Source: Citrobacter sp. Awk 4 (GTDB lineage: Bacteria; Pseudomonadota; Gammaproteobacteria; Enterobacterales; Enterobacteriaceae). From it: a stretch of DNA of 64,000 nt. Below, piece after piece: positions 44,933-54,279 of this stretch. Positions within the stretch are counted from its first letter, which is position 1. The number at the start of each line of letters is the position of its first letter. The stretch is from positions 31,015-95,014 of the forward strand of contig NZ_JANEWG010000014.1 of NCBI RefSeq assembly GCF_028069725.1, in the 5' to 3' direction. A program made the translations under genes and the position numbers. The notes beneath the pieces were generated by a model. The model was given only the letters and a program-made list of their open reading frames with translations, ran no database searches and was not told the origin of the DNA.

Positions 44933-46081
44933 ATGAGCTTTATGTTGGCACTTCCGAAAATCAGTCTGCATGGCGCAGGGGCAATTGGCGATATGGTTAA
45001 CCTCGTGGCGAATAAGCAATGGGGTAAAGCGCTGATCGTCACCGATGGTCAACTGGTCAAACTGGGTCTGCTGGATAGCCTGTTTACCGCACTGGATGCG
45101 CATCAACTGTCTTACCATCTGTTCGATGAGGTGTTCCCAAATCCGACTGAAGCGCTGGTGCAAAAAGGCTATGCGGCATATCAGGACGCAAACTGCGATT
45201 ACATCATCGCATTTGGCGGCGGTAGTCCGATCGATACCGCCAAAGCGGTGAAAATTCTGACGGCAAACCCTGGCCCCTCAACCGCATATTCCGGCGTCGG
45301 CAAAGTAAAAAATGCAGGCGTGCCGCTGGTCGCGATTAATACCACTGCCGGTACCGCAGCGGAAATGACCAGTAATGCGGTGATCATTGATTCTGCGCGC
45401 CAGGTCAAAGAGGTGATCATCGACCCGAACATCATTCCGGACATTGCCGTCGATGACGCCAGCGTCATGCTGGAAATCCCAGCCGCCGTGACGGCTGCGA
45501 CCGGTATGGATGCGCTGACGCATGCGATCGAAGCGTATGTTTCCATTGGCGCGCACCCGCTCACCGACGCCAACGCGCTGGAAGCGATTCGCCTGATCGC
45601 CTTGTGGCTACCGAAAGCGGTAGACGATGGTCATAACCTCGAAGCGCGTGAGCAAATGGCGTTTGGCCAGTATCTGGCGGGCATGGCGTTCAACAGTGCC
45701 GGTCTTGGTCTGGTTCACGCACTGGCGCACCAGCCAGGCGCCACCCACAACCTGCCGCACGGCGTCTGCAACGCCATTCTGCTACCCATCATTGAGAACT
45801 TTAACCGTCCAAATGCCATTGCGCGTTTTGCTCGCGTAGCGCAGGCGATGGGTGTCGATACCCGCAATATGAGTGATGAAGCGGCGAGCATGGAAGCGAT
45901 CAACGCCATTCGCGCATTGAGCAAACGTGTGGGGATTCCGGCAGGTTTCAGCCAGCTTGGCGTGACCAAAGAGGATATCGAAGGCTGGCTGGACAAAGCG
46001 ATGGCCGATCCGTGCGCGCCGTGTAACCCGCGTACCGCCAGCCGCGACGACGTCCGTGAGCTGTATCTGGAGGCATTATGA
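44933..46081 (+). CDS. fucO: Lactaldehyde reductase (FucO-like Fe-dependent alcohol dehydrogenase)
   Basis: Iron-dependent group III alcohol dehydrogenase, 382 residues, the length of FucO. NAD-binding [16 protein letters not shown] near residue 97; iron ligands can be read in [14 protein letters not shown] (Asp, His near 196-200), [12 protein letters not shown] (His near 263) and [14 protein letters not shown] (His near 277). In this position, between rhaD and rhaM, it very probably reduces L-lactaldehyde from RhaD to L-1,2-propanediol when oxygen is scarce. K-12 has no gene here and uses fucO of the fucose regulon. The symbol denotes the family; orthology to fucO is not claimed. Stop overlaps the rhaM start (ATGA). 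Confidence 0.88.
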   Translation: MSFMLALPKISLHGAGAIGDMVNLVANKQWGKALIVTDGQLVKLGLLDSLFTALDAHQLSYHLFDEVFPNPTEALVQKGYAAYQDANCDYIIAFGGGSPIDTAKAVKILTANPGPSTAYSGVGKVKNAGVPLVAINTTAGTAAEMTSNAVIIDSARQVKEVIIDPNIIPDIAVDDASVMLEIPAAVTAATGMDALTHAIEAYVSIGAHPLTDANALEAIRLIALWLPKAVDDGHNLEAREQMAFGQYLAGMAFNSAGLGLVHALAHQPGATHNLPHGVCNAILLPIIENFNRPNAIARFARVAQAMGVDTRNMSDEAASMEAINAIRALSKRVGIPAGFSQLGVTKEDIEGWLDKAMADPCAPCNPRTASRDDVRELYLEAL

Positions 46082-46392
46082 TCCGCAAGGCCTTTGTGAT
46101 GCAGGTGTATGCCGACACGCACGAAGAGTATCAGCGTCGTCATAACCCCATCTGGCCGGAACTGGAAGCGGTGCTGAAAGCGCACGGTGCGCACCACTAC
46201 GCGATTTATCTCGATAAAGAACGCAACCTGCTGTTCGCGACCGTCGAGATTGAATCTGAGGAGCGCTGGAACGCGGTTGCCAGTACCGACGTCTGCCAGC
46301 GTTGGTGGAAGCACATGCGTGAAGTCATGCCGGCTCACTCAGACAACAGCCCATTGAGTACAGAGTTAAAAGAAGTGTTTTACCTGGAGTGA
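46078..46392 (+). CDS. rhaM: L-rhamnose mutarotase
   Basis: Interconverts alpha and beta anomers of L-rhamnose, feeding the isomerase. The 104 residues equal E. coli Rha[21 protein letters not shown], with His in [10 protein letters not shown] near residue 22 and the Tyr in HHYAIYLD near 41, and [10 protein letters not shown] near 73. Last gene of this extended rha operon, overlapping the dehydrogenase by four bases. Confidence 0.97.
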   Translation: MIRKAFVMQVYADTHEEYQRRHNPIWPELEAVLKAHGAHHYAIYLDKERNLLFATVEIESEERWNAVASTDVCQRWWKHMREVMPAHSDNSPLSTELKEVFYLE

Positions 46393-46400
46393 GTTGTTTA

Positions 46401-46424
46401 CCCGGTGGTGAAAACGCCACCGGG
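46401..46424. terminator. Hairpin between rhaM and porin gene
   Basis: A CCCGGTGGTG/CGCCACCGGG stem with an AAAA loop between convergent genes. T tracts on both sides are weak, so efficiency is uncertain. Confidence 0.7.
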
Positions 46425-46433
46425 CCATTTCGG

Positions 46434-47825
46434 TTAGAAATAGTATTTAAAGCGAACGCGGGCGCCGTAGCGATCGTCTGAGTCGTCGCCATTTATACCA
46501 TCACCGTCGCTATCCAGAATCGAATAATACATGCCGAGGTAAATATTGAAGTTTTGCATATCCATCACGTTAGCGAACTGATACGAAGCGTGGAGAGTAT
46601 GGATGTCATACGTGCCTTCATTGTTAATCCAGCAGTCGTCATCACACACGACGCCTTCAAAATCATCAATCTTGTTATGCGCGTAGATATAACCTAGCTC
46701 AAAGCGTTTCCACAGCGCATTCAGCCCGGCGGTAAAATCTTGTTCATTGCTGGCGTCAAGATACGCGGTATTCAGGTTCACCACCACGCCGTTATCCGCA
46801 TCGGTTTTGAGTCCATTCCACGTCATTGTCATACCATAACCGGTACGATCTGACTGATCGACAAACTGGCCCTGTTCGTTAGTGTAGCCGTAAGCGTTAT
46901 TGACCACGTTCGATTCCATCGCCGCAGCCACCGAGAATGCCCCCTGCGACCACGAGATGACCGGGCGCAAATAGGCAACGTTTTTCTGCTGCTCCATTGT
47001 GCGACCGTGGAAATCGTCATCGTTATAAAGTGATGTACCGTCTTCCAACAGCGTGTTTAATTCAAAGTACCAGTTATCGATCTGTTTACTGACAAGGAAG
47101 TTACCGCCAGCATCAGAACGTCCACGGCCCTCTTTCATCATATATATATAGCCACTGCCGTCGTCATAAAGATCGTTGGCGGTATTACCCGAATGCTCAA
47201 TAAAGGTATCCTGATTGAGAGGGAACATATCATACGCTTCGAAGCGTCCAACCTTCACTTTCCAGTCATTCTCTTTGCCGAAGAAGAAGACCGAGTCATC
47301 GATATTCACCGAACCTGACAGATCACCCAACGGTTGGGCGGAGAATCCGGCATAATAGCCATTCTCCAGCTTACGCATGCCATCAAATCCCAGCAGAATT
47401 CGGCCATTAATATTCCACTTTTCGTTAGTTGGATCATGATCAACATTGGCATTTGTCATTGCCAGCAGGCCATGATTACTTTCCGCATCCATATTGAATT
47501 CCACGTCACCGTAGATTTTCAGATCGCCATATCCGGAAACCAGTAGATTAGGAGTGGAAGCATTCTTTTTAATTTCTGCCTCTGTCGTTTGACCTTTGAC
47601 TGGCGTATTCCCCTGGGCAGCTTTAATTTCGCGAATTTCACTCGTCTGTTGCGTCTGTAATTGCTGGAGCTGCGTTTCTGCTTTCGCCGCGCGGTTTTCT
47701 GCGGCCTCCAGTCGGGATTCTAGTTGCTCAAGACGTTGTTCCAGAGTCATTCTTTGCGTTTTAGCAAAACTATTATTTGCTACTAATAATAGACCTATTG
47801 CTAACGCTAACGTCGATTTTTTCAT
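46434..47825 (-). CDS. Carbohydrate-type outer-membrane porin with N-terminal coiled coil
   Basis: An exported protein of 463 residues. Signal peptide ending NNSFA|KT; residues ~25-65 are a heptad coiled coil (LEQRLEQLESRLEAAENRA) like the periplasmic N-terminus of ScrY and RafY sugar porins; the rest is a beta-barrel with alternating aromatic residues that ends in Tyr-Phe (RFKYYF), the outer-membrane insertion signal. Acidic loops (DSDGDGINGDDSDD) may bind calcium. RafY-like by length and layout; substrate unknown, but convergence with rhaM suggests rhamnose-containing or other sugars. Absent from this place in K-12. Confidence 0.85.
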   Translation of the reverse strand: MKKSTLALAIGLLLVANNSFAKTQRMTLEQRLEQLESRLEAAENRAAKAETQLQQLQTQQTSEIREIKAAQGNTPVKGQTTEAEIKKNASTPNLLVSGYGDLKIYGDVEFNMDAESNHGLLAMTNANVDHDPTNEKWNINGRILLGFDGMRKLENGYYAGFSAQPLGDLSGSVNIDDSVFFFGKENDWKVKVGRFEAYDMFPLNQDTFIEHSGNTANDLYDDGSGYIYMMKEGRGRSDAGGNFLVSKQIDNWYFELNTLLEDGTSLYNDDDFHGRTMEQQKNVAYLRPVISWSQGAFSVAAAMESNVVNNAYGYTNEQGQFVDQSDRTGYGMTMTWNGLKTDADNGVVVNLNTAYLDASNEQDFTAGLNALWKRFELGYIYAHNKIDDFEGVVCDDDCWINNEGTYDIHTLHASYQFANVMDMQNFNIYLGMYYSILDSDGDGINGDDSDDRYGARVRFKYYF

Positions 47826-48171
47826 TTATTCTCGTTCCTTGAAGCAAAGGATAGCCCGCGTATTTATTCAGAAATACGCATAATGAATATAAAAATAAAA
47901 TGTATTTTGTTTTTATATTTAACAACAAACACAAGCAATCAAATAAATAAGTTATGATCGTTTGCTAAGTTGCTACAGGCTAATAATTAGTAGCATGCTG
48001 ATTTTTGAGTGTAAATGTAGTTATTATTCAGTTCGTGAGGAATATAACAATAGTGGGAGAATAAACGAAATATCGTAAAAACAAATAAATATAGTTTATG
48101 CAAATAAATAATCATGAATGATAAATCAGCGTGGCTTGGTAAAAACCACGCATGATAAAATCGATATTCTC
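47826..48171. promoter_or_regulatory. AT-rich gap upstream of the porin gene
   Basis: A 346-bp gap with no supported gene. It is strikingly AT-rich and contains a 15-bp inverted repeat at 47887-47918 (ATATAAAAATAAAAT and its complement, one mismatch, two-base loop) about 60 bases upstream of the porin start. The composition suits a promoter silenced by H-NS, which is an inference. No transcription signals were assigned with certainty. Confidence 0.55.
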
Positions 48172-48720
48172 TTAATTTTGTTCAGCCACCAAAATAGCCT
48201 GAGTGTCCGGTTCCAGTGCTTTGAAGATATGTTCCTGATCGGCGGGGTAACAAATATAATCGCCTTCATTTAACTCTTCTGGCGCTTCCGTCAGACCGAC
48301 CAGCGCTTTTCCCTTCGTCACAATAATGTGTTCAATCGAACCCGAAGAGTGTGGATGCGAAATGCGATCCGCCCCAGGTTGCGTCAACAGCAGATAGATG
48401 TCACGCCGTGCGCCGGGTGGGCAAGCTGCCAACAAAATCGCCTGATAATGAGCCTGCTCAGCCACCACTTTGGTGCCTTCACCGCAGCGGATCACCTGCG
48501 TTTTTTGTACCTGGGGTTCAAGTAAGCGAGCAAAAGGAATATCTAACGCAACGCAGAGCGACCAGAGCGTTTCCAGGCTAGGATTACCATTCCCCGCCTC
48601 CAGTTGCGAAAGCGTGGATTTTGCAATCCCTGCCCGCCGGGCGATTTCTGCCAGCGACAAACCTGTACGTTGACGCTCACGCACCAGGCTTTTGGCAATC
48701 ACGCTGATGGGTTGTGTCAT
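48172..48720 (-). CDS. XRE-family regulator with C-terminal cupin domain
   Basis: A 182-residue regulator: helix-turn-helix at about residues 10-65 (LSLAEIARRAGIAKSTLSQL EAG, written here in two parts) and a C-terminal cupin from about 105 with SHPHSSGSIEHIIVTKGKAL and NEGDYICYPADQEHIFKAL. Such proteins sense small molecules and repress neighbouring exporters. Divergent from azlCD; a palindrome with a distant partner copy lies between, see the operator entry. The ATG at 48720 is preceded by GGAG at a six-base spacing; the longer open frame to 48903 is rejected because it would cover the operator. Confidence 0.9.
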   Translation of the reverse strand: MTQPISVIAKSLVRERQRTGLSLAEIARRAGIAKSTLSQLEAGNGNPSLETLWSLCVALDIPFARLLEPQVQKTQVIRCGEGTKVVAEQAHYQAILLAACPPGARRDIYLLLTQPGADRISHPHSSGSIEHIIVTKGKALVGLTEAPEELNEGDYICYPADQEHIFKALEPDTQAILVAEQN

Positions 48721-48739
48721 ACACGACTCCATGTTTTTT

Positions 48740-48809
48740 ATATCGAACGAATCGTTCGTCTTGTAATGCAAATCTGTTGCGTTCATTATAATGGAAATTC
48801 GTTCGATAT
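48740..48809. promoter_or_regulatory. Paired operator of the XRE-cupin/azlCD unit
   Basis: The 13-mer ATATCGAACGAAT (48740-48752) recurs exactly as its complement ATTCGTTCGATAT at 48797-48809. The first copy is also part of a local palindrome CGAACGAATCGTTCG (48744-48758). Two such sites 57 bases apart in a divergent promoter region suggest binding of two dimers, possibly with looping. Confidence 0.65.
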
Positions 48810-48820
48810 GGCTAAATAAC

Positions 48821-49480
48821 ATGAAGCACTTTCTCTCTTGTCTCAAAGGAGACACGATCAAAGCGATATTTTTAGTCTGTCTGGCTGTGGGGGTTGTCGG
48901 CATGTCCTACGGCTCACTGGCGATGGCCTACGGTTTCCCTCTCTGGGTACCGTTTGTGCTCTCCATCACCGTACTGGCTGGCGCATCCGAATTTATGTTC
49001 ATTGGCATTATCGCCAGCGGTGGAAATCCGCTAGCTGCCGCCGCTGCTGGCTTGTTGGTTAACGCCCGTCATATCCCGTTTGGCGTCACGGTCCGCGATC
49101 TGGTCGGCACGCGCGCGGCCAGTTTTCTCGGCTGCCATATTATGAACGATGAAAGCGTCGTCTTTGGCCTGTCGCAAAAAACCGCAGAGCAACGTAAAGC
49201 CGCCTACTGGCTGTGTGGCGCGGGTGTGGCTATTTTATGGCCACTGGGTACCCTGCTTGGCGCAGTGGTAGGCAAAATGCTGCCAGATCCGGAAACCATC
49301 GGGCTGGATGCCGTGTTCCCGGCTATTTTGTTGGCGCTGGTTGTCCCGGCATTCAGAAATCGTACCACGCTGATCCGCGCGTGTAGCGGGGCGACACTCT
49401 CGCTCGCCGCCGTTCCTTTTGCTCCCGTGGGACTGCCTGTACTGCTTTCCCTGCTTGGCTTACTGACGAGGAAAAAATAA
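48821..49480 (+). CDS. AzlC-family branched-chain amino acid exporter, large subunit
   Basis: Large subunit of an AzlCD-type exporter (YgaZ family), 219 residues from ATG 48821. GMSYGSLAMAYGFPLWVPFV, VLAGASEFMFIGIIASGGNP and NARHIPFGVTVRDLVG are the conserved AzlC blocks; about seven spans. The family exports branched-chain or other hydrophobic amino acids. An earlier ATG at 48791 would start inside the operator and has no ribosome site; neither start has a strong one. Stop overlaps the azlD start by one base. Confidence 0.87.
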   Translation: MKHFLSCLKGDTIKAIFLVCLAVGVVGMSYGSLAMAYGFPLWVPFVLSITVLAGASEFMFIGIIASGGNPLAAAAAGLLVNARHIPFGVTVRDLVGTRAASFLGCHIMNDESVVFGLSQKTAEQRKAAYWLCGAGVAILWPLGTLLGAVVGKMLPDPETIGLDAVFPAILLALVVPAFRNRTTLIRACSGATLSLAAVPFAPVGLPVLLSLLGLLTRKK

Positions 49481-49803
49481 TGGGCAACATGACGCTGTTT
49501 ATTATCGGCATCGCCATCCTGTCAGCGGGCACCTATCTGATGCGACTTGGCGGGGCAAAACTCGGGAGTCGCTTAGCCCTTTCAGAGCGTTCTCAGGCAT
49601 TACTCTCCGACGCGGCCACCGTGTTGCTGTTTTCTGTGGCGCTGGCGACCACCTTTTATGAAAGCGACCATTTTGCCGGAATGGCGCGCGTGTTGGGCGT
49701 CGCCTTTGCTGTATTTTTAGCCTGGCGCAAAATGCCATTGATTGTCGTGATTATTGCGGCGGCCGTAGTCACGGCATTGCTGAGACTGGCGGGCATAAAC
49801 TAA
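49480..49803 (+). CDS. AzlD-family exporter, small subunit
   Basis: Small partner subunit (YgaH family), 107 residues with four hydrophobic spans: GIAILSAGTYLMRLGGAKLG at the N-terminus is the AzlD hallmark, with ALLSDAATVLLFSVAL and AVFLAWRKMPLIVVIIAAA after it. GAGGAAAAAATAATG places its ribosome site in the end of azlC, so the two are co-translated. Confidence 0.88.
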   Translation: MGNMTLFIIGIAILSAGTYLMRLGGAKLGSRLALSERSQALLSDAATVLLFSVALATTFYESDHFAGMARVLGVAFAVFLAWRKMPLIVVIIAAAVVTALLRLAGIN

Positions 49804-49827
49804 AAAAGCGCCTCTGGGGCGCTCTTT
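49802..49827. terminator. Bidirectional terminator
   Basis: AGCGCC/GGCGCT stem with an A-run before and CTTT after, between convergent azlD and the DUF1471 gene. Confidence 0.8.
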
Positions 49828-49846
49828 CAACAGTTGTCTGGATGGC

Positions 49847-50059
49847 TTATTTCAGCAGTTCGGCAGTCATATGCACGCGGTTGCCAGTATAAGCCTGGGT
49901 GATTTTGTAGGTGCTGGCACCCGCTTGTTCAGCCTGAGCGGCAATTTTCGCTTCAGCGCTTTCCAGCGTCGGGCCTGTTGCCGTAATCGACTGAGCCGCG
50001 AAAGAACCGAAAGACGTAGCGAGAGCGATAACTGCGACAAAAGTTTTGATGTTTTTCAT
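49847..50059 (-). CDS. DUF1471 (YdgH/BhsA/McbA family) small periplasmic protein
   Basis: A 70-residue exported protein. Signal peptide ending SFA|AQ at about residue 22, then one small DUF1471 domain: ITATGPTLESAEAKIAAQAE and GASTYKITQAYTGNRVHMTAEL. Relatives (BhsA, McbA, YhcN) are induced by acid, metal or peroxide stress and affect biofilm and envelope; no role can be assigned from sequence alone. Preceded by AAGGTT and a moderately AT-rich 129-bp gap. Confidence 0.88.
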   Translation of the reverse strand: MKNIKTFVAVIALATSFGSFAAQSITATGPTLESAEAKIAAQAEQAGASTYKITQAYTGNRVHMTAELLK

Positions 50060-50188
50060 GATGCAATCCTATTAACCTTGTTGTTTAGATAAGGCGATAT
50101 GCCTTGATGTGATAAATAATAGTCTTCACATCACACAACTAAAAGCGGAAGGATTTGCCAAAGTCATTCAAATTAGTTGATTGTTATT

Positions 50189-51025
50189 TTACCCCGCAAT
50201 CAATCGCTGTGGATGGGTATAAATCGTCGCTCTACCCGGTTTGCAAAAACCCACCAGCGTCAGATTACAGCGTTCGGCGACTTCAATCGCGAGCGTAGTG
50301 GCGGCGGAAACGGCGAACAGGATCTCAACGCCGCACATCGCTGACTTCTGCACCATCTCATAGCTGGCGCGGCTGGAAACCAGCGCGGCCCCGCTTTGCC
50401 AGGTGTCATCTTCCCTGCCACGCCGACCCAGCAGTTTATCAAGTGCTACGTGGCGACCCACATCCTCATGTCCCCCTGCCAGATGACCGGAGGGCAGGAC
50501 CCATGCCGCGGCGTGAGTACAGCCGGTGAGTTGCCCAATCGGCTGGAAATCGCTCAGATGCCTGAGAGCATGATCTAGGTTTGCAAGGTCAAACGTCTGG
50601 GTAAATGGCAGAGGTTGAACGGGCTTGCCGATGTCGTTGAGTTGCTCAACGCCACAAACCCCGCAACCGGTTCTTCCGGCCAATGCCCTGCGCCTCTCTT
50701 TCAGCCCCATGAAACGGCGGCTGGAGAGTTCGACCTGGACTTCAAGACCGTTACAGGAAGGCACAACCTCCATCCCATAAATATCGCGCGGGTGGTCGAT
50801 AATGCCTTCGGAAAGTGAAAAGCCCATCGCGAAGTGCTCAAGATCTTTTGGAGAAGCCATCATGACGACGTGAGAAATCCCGTTGTATACCAACGCGACA
50901 GGGACTTCTTCTGCGACCTCATCCGGCTGAGGATGGTGTAAATCCTCACGTTTCCATAAGGTCACCTGACGAGAACCTGTGATATTTGTCACACTTTGGA
51001 CTTCTTCGGGATGTATCTTATTCAC
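50189..51025 (-). CDS. fdhD: Formate dehydrogenase sulfurtransferase FdhD
   Basis: Transfers sulfur from IscS to the molybdenum cofactor of formate dehydrogenases, needed for their activity. The 278 residues (E. coli 277) contain the catalytic [11 protein letters not shown] at about residue 120, the conserved [17 protein letters not shown] near 45, and [17 protein letters not shown] near 185. Start is GTG at 51025 after AAAGAAA. Divergent from fdoGHI, which it serves. Confidence 0.97.
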   Translation of the reverse strand: MNKIHPEEVQSVTNITGSRQVTLWKREDLHHPQPDEVAEEVPVALVYNGISHVVMMASPKDLEHFAMGFSLSEGIIDHPRDIYGMEVVPSCNGLEVQVELSSRRFMGLKERRRALAGRTGCGVCGVEQLNDIGKPVQPLPFTQTFDLANLDHALRHLSDFQPIGQLTGCTHAAAWVLPSGHLAGGHEDVGRHVALDKLLGRRGREDDTWQSGAALVSSRASYEMVQKSAMCGVEILFAVSAATTLAIEVAERCNLTLVGFCKPGRATIYTHPQRLIAG

Positions 51026-51216
51026 TTTCTTTTAACCATATAAGAACACGCATACCAACATTGTGGTATTCTTTACAAACCCCTCCTGGATGGAGGGAAA
51101 TTACCCCAATTTTGGACCTTTACGGGCATATCCGTAAAGAAAAATAACAACCACTCCCCGCGCATCTGGATACAAATGTAAAAGGGAAGTGACAATGTCG
51201 AAACAAGGAGCAAACC

Positions 51217-54200
51217 ATGCAGGTCAGCAGAAGGCAGTTCTTTAAGATCTGCGCTGGCGGTATGGCAGGCACCACGGCAGCGGCACTGGGCTTTGCGCCC
51301 GGCGTAGCGCTCGCGGAAACACGGCAGTATAAACTGCTGCGCACCCGCGAAACCCGTAACACCTGCACTTATTGTTCCGTCGGTTGTGGGCTGTTAATGT
51401 ACAGTCTCGGCGATGGAGCTAAAAACGCCAAAGCATCTATCTTCCACATCGAAGGCGATCCGGACCATCCGGTAAACCGCGGTGCGCTCTGCCCGAAAGG
51501 GGCTGGTCTGGTGGACTTCATTCGCTCAGAAAGCCGCCTGAAGTTCCCGGAATACCGTGCACCAGGCTCTGATAAGTGGCAACAAATCAGTTGGGATGAG
51601 GCATTTGACCGCATCGCCAAACTGATGAAAGAAGACCGCGACGCCAACTACGTTGCACAAAACGCCGAAGGCGTCACCGTTAACCGCTGGCTCTCAACCG
51701 GGATGCTATGCGCATCCGCCTCCAGTAATGAAACCGGCTATTTAACACAAAAATTCTCCCGCGCGCTGGGTATGCTCGCGGTCGACAACCAGGCGCGCGT
51801 CTGACACGGACCAACGGTAGCAAGTCTTGCTCCAACATTTGGTCGCGGTGCGATGACCAACCACTGGGTCGACATCAAAAATGCCAACCTCATCGTGGTG
51901 ATGGGCGGTAACGCCGCTGAAGCTCACCCTGTAGGGTTCCGCTGGGCGATGGAAGCCAAAATTCACAACGGCGCGAAGCTGATTGTGATCGATCCTCGTT
52001 TCACACGTACAGCGTCGGTGGCCGATTTCTATGCGCCAATTCGTTCTGGTACTGACATTGCCTTCTTGTCAGGCGTCATGCTGTACCTGCTGAACAACGA
52101 AAAATTCAACCGCGAATATACCGAAGCCTATACCAACGCCAGCTTGATCGTGCGTGAAGATTTTGGCTTTGAAGATGGCCTGTTTACCGGCTATGACGCG
52201 GATAAACGCAAGTACGATAAAACCAGCTGGAACTACGAGCTGGACGAAAACGGCTTCGCTAAACGTGATACCACTCTGCAACACCCGCGCTGCGTGTGGA
52301 ACCTGCTGAAACAGCACGTCTCCCGCTACACGCCGGACGTGGTGGAAAACATCTGCGGAACGCCGAAAGCCGACTTCCTGAAAGTCTGCGAGTACATCGC
52401 AGAAACCAGCGCGAAAGACAAAACCGCCTCGTTCCTGTATGCGCTGGGCTGGACACAACACTCCGTTGGCGCGCAGAACATCCGCACCATGGCGATGATC
52501 CAGTTGCTGCTCGGCAACATGGGGATGGCTGGCGGCGGCGTTAACGCCCTGCGTGGTCACTCCAACATTCAGGGGCTGACCGACCTTGGCCTGTTGTCTC
52601 AGAGCCTGCCGGGCTACATGACGCTGCCAAGCGAGAAGCAAACTGACCTGCAAACCTACCTTGCCGCCAGCACGCCAAAACCGCTGCTGGAAGGCCAGGT
52701 GAACTACTGGGGCAACTACCCGAAATTCTTCGTCTCAATGATGAAGGCCTTCTTTGGTGATAAAGCGACAGCGGAAAACAGCTGGGGCTTTGACTGGTTG
52801 CCGAAGTGGGACAAGGGCTACGACGTCCTGCAGTATTTCGAGATGATGAGTCAGGGCAAAGTTAACGGCTATATCTGCCAGGGCTTTAACCCGGTTGCTT
52901 CATTCCCGAACAAAAACAAAGTGGTGGCGTCGCTCTCCAAACTGAAATTCCTGGTGACGATTGACCCGCTCAACACGGAGACGTCTACCTTCTGGCAAAA
53001 CCACGGTGAGTCGAACGACGTTGATCCGTCAAAAATTCAGACTGAAGTGTTCCGTCTGCCGTCCACCTGCTTTGCCGAAGAGAACGGTTCAATCGTGAAC
53101 TCCGGCCGCTGGTTGCAGTGGCACTGGAAAGGTGCCGATGCCCCGGGTGATGCGGTTACAGATGGCGAAATCCTTGCCGGTATCTTCCTGCGTCTGCGCA
53201 AGATGTATGCCGAACAGGGCGGCGCCAACCCGGAACAAGTGCTGAGCATGAGCTGGAACTACTCCACGCCACATGAGCCAGCTTCGGAAGAAGTGGCAAT
53301 GGAGAGTAACGGTAAAGCGCTGGCCGATATCATCGACTCGGCAACGGGTGCTGTTATCGTCAAGAAAGGCCAACAGCTCAGTTCGTTCGCGCAACTGCGT
53401 GACGACGGCACCACCTCCAGCGGTTGCTGGATCTTCGCCGGTAGCTGGACGCCGGAAGGCAACCAGATGGCGCGTCGCGATAACGCTGACCCATCAGGCC
53501 TCGGCAATACGCTGGGCTGGGCGTGGGCGTGGCCGCTCAACCGCCGCATTCTGTATAACCGTGCTTCCGCTGACCCGCAGGGCAACCCGTGGGATCCAAA
53601 ACGCCAGATCCTGAAATGGGATGGCGCAAAATGGAGTGGAATGGATATTCCGGACTACAGCGCCGCCGCACCGGGCAGCAATGTCGGGCCGTTTATCATG
53701 CAACCGGAAGGGATGGGACGCCTGTTTGCTATCGATAAGATGGCGGAAGGTCCGTTCCCGGAACACTACGAGCCGTTTGAAACGCCGCTGGGCACTAACC
53801 CGCTGCACCCGAACGTTATCTCTAACCCTGCCGCCCGTATCTTTAAAGGCGACGAAGAAGCGCTGGGTAAAGCCGATAAATTCCCGTACGTCGGGACCAC
53901 GTATCGTCTGACCGAGCACTTCCACTACTGGACCAAGCATGCGCTGCTTAACGCTATCGCACAGCCGGAACAGTTCGTGGAGATCGGCGAGAAGCTGGCG
54001 AATAAACTCGGCATCGCTCACGGCGATACGGTGAAAGTCTCTTCCAACCGTGGCTATATCAAGGCCAAGGCGGTGGTGACTAAGCGTATTCGCACGCTGA
54101 AAGCGAACGGCAAGGATATCGATACCATCGGTATTCCTATTCACTGGGGCTACGAAGGCGTGGCGAAGAAAGGTTTTATCGCCAATACGTTGACGCCGTT

Positions 54201-54267
54201 CGTTGGTGATGCGAACACGCAGACGCCGGAATTTAAGTCCTTCCTGGTGAATGTGGAAAAGGTGTAA
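51217..54267 (+). CDS. fdoG: Formate dehydrogenase-O alpha subunit, selenoprotein
   Basis: Catalytic Mo-bis-MGD and 4Fe-4S subunit of the respiratory formate dehydrogenase FDH-O; oxidises formate in the periplasm and passes electrons to menaquinone/ubiquinone through FdoH and FdoI. A TGA at 51802-51804 (codon 196) interrupts the frame but is the selenocysteine codon, followed by a SECIS stem-loop; read through, the product is 1016 residues, the E. coli length. Twin-arginine signal SRRQFFK at residues 4-10; CTYCSVGCG...C cluster motif near 50-90. First gene of fdoGHI. Confidence 0.97.
51802..51846 (+). promoter_or_regulatory. SECIS element of fdoG
   Basis: Immediately after the in-frame TGA, GACCAA (51809) pairs with TTGGTC (to 51844), with an upper stem GCAA-GTC-TTGC. 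Position and the short loop fit bacterial SECIS hairpins bound by SelB. Confidence 0.85.
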
Positions 54268-54279
54268 CGGAGACGACTT

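Noticed and set aside
48721..48903. Longer N-terminus for the XRE regulator
   Set aside because: It would cover the divergent operator, and a good Shine-Dalgarno stands before the ATG at 48720.
51802..51804. Apparent nonsense mutation splitting fdoG
   Set aside because: It is the selenocysteine codon of this family, with a SECIS stem-loop directly after it and an intact downstream frame.
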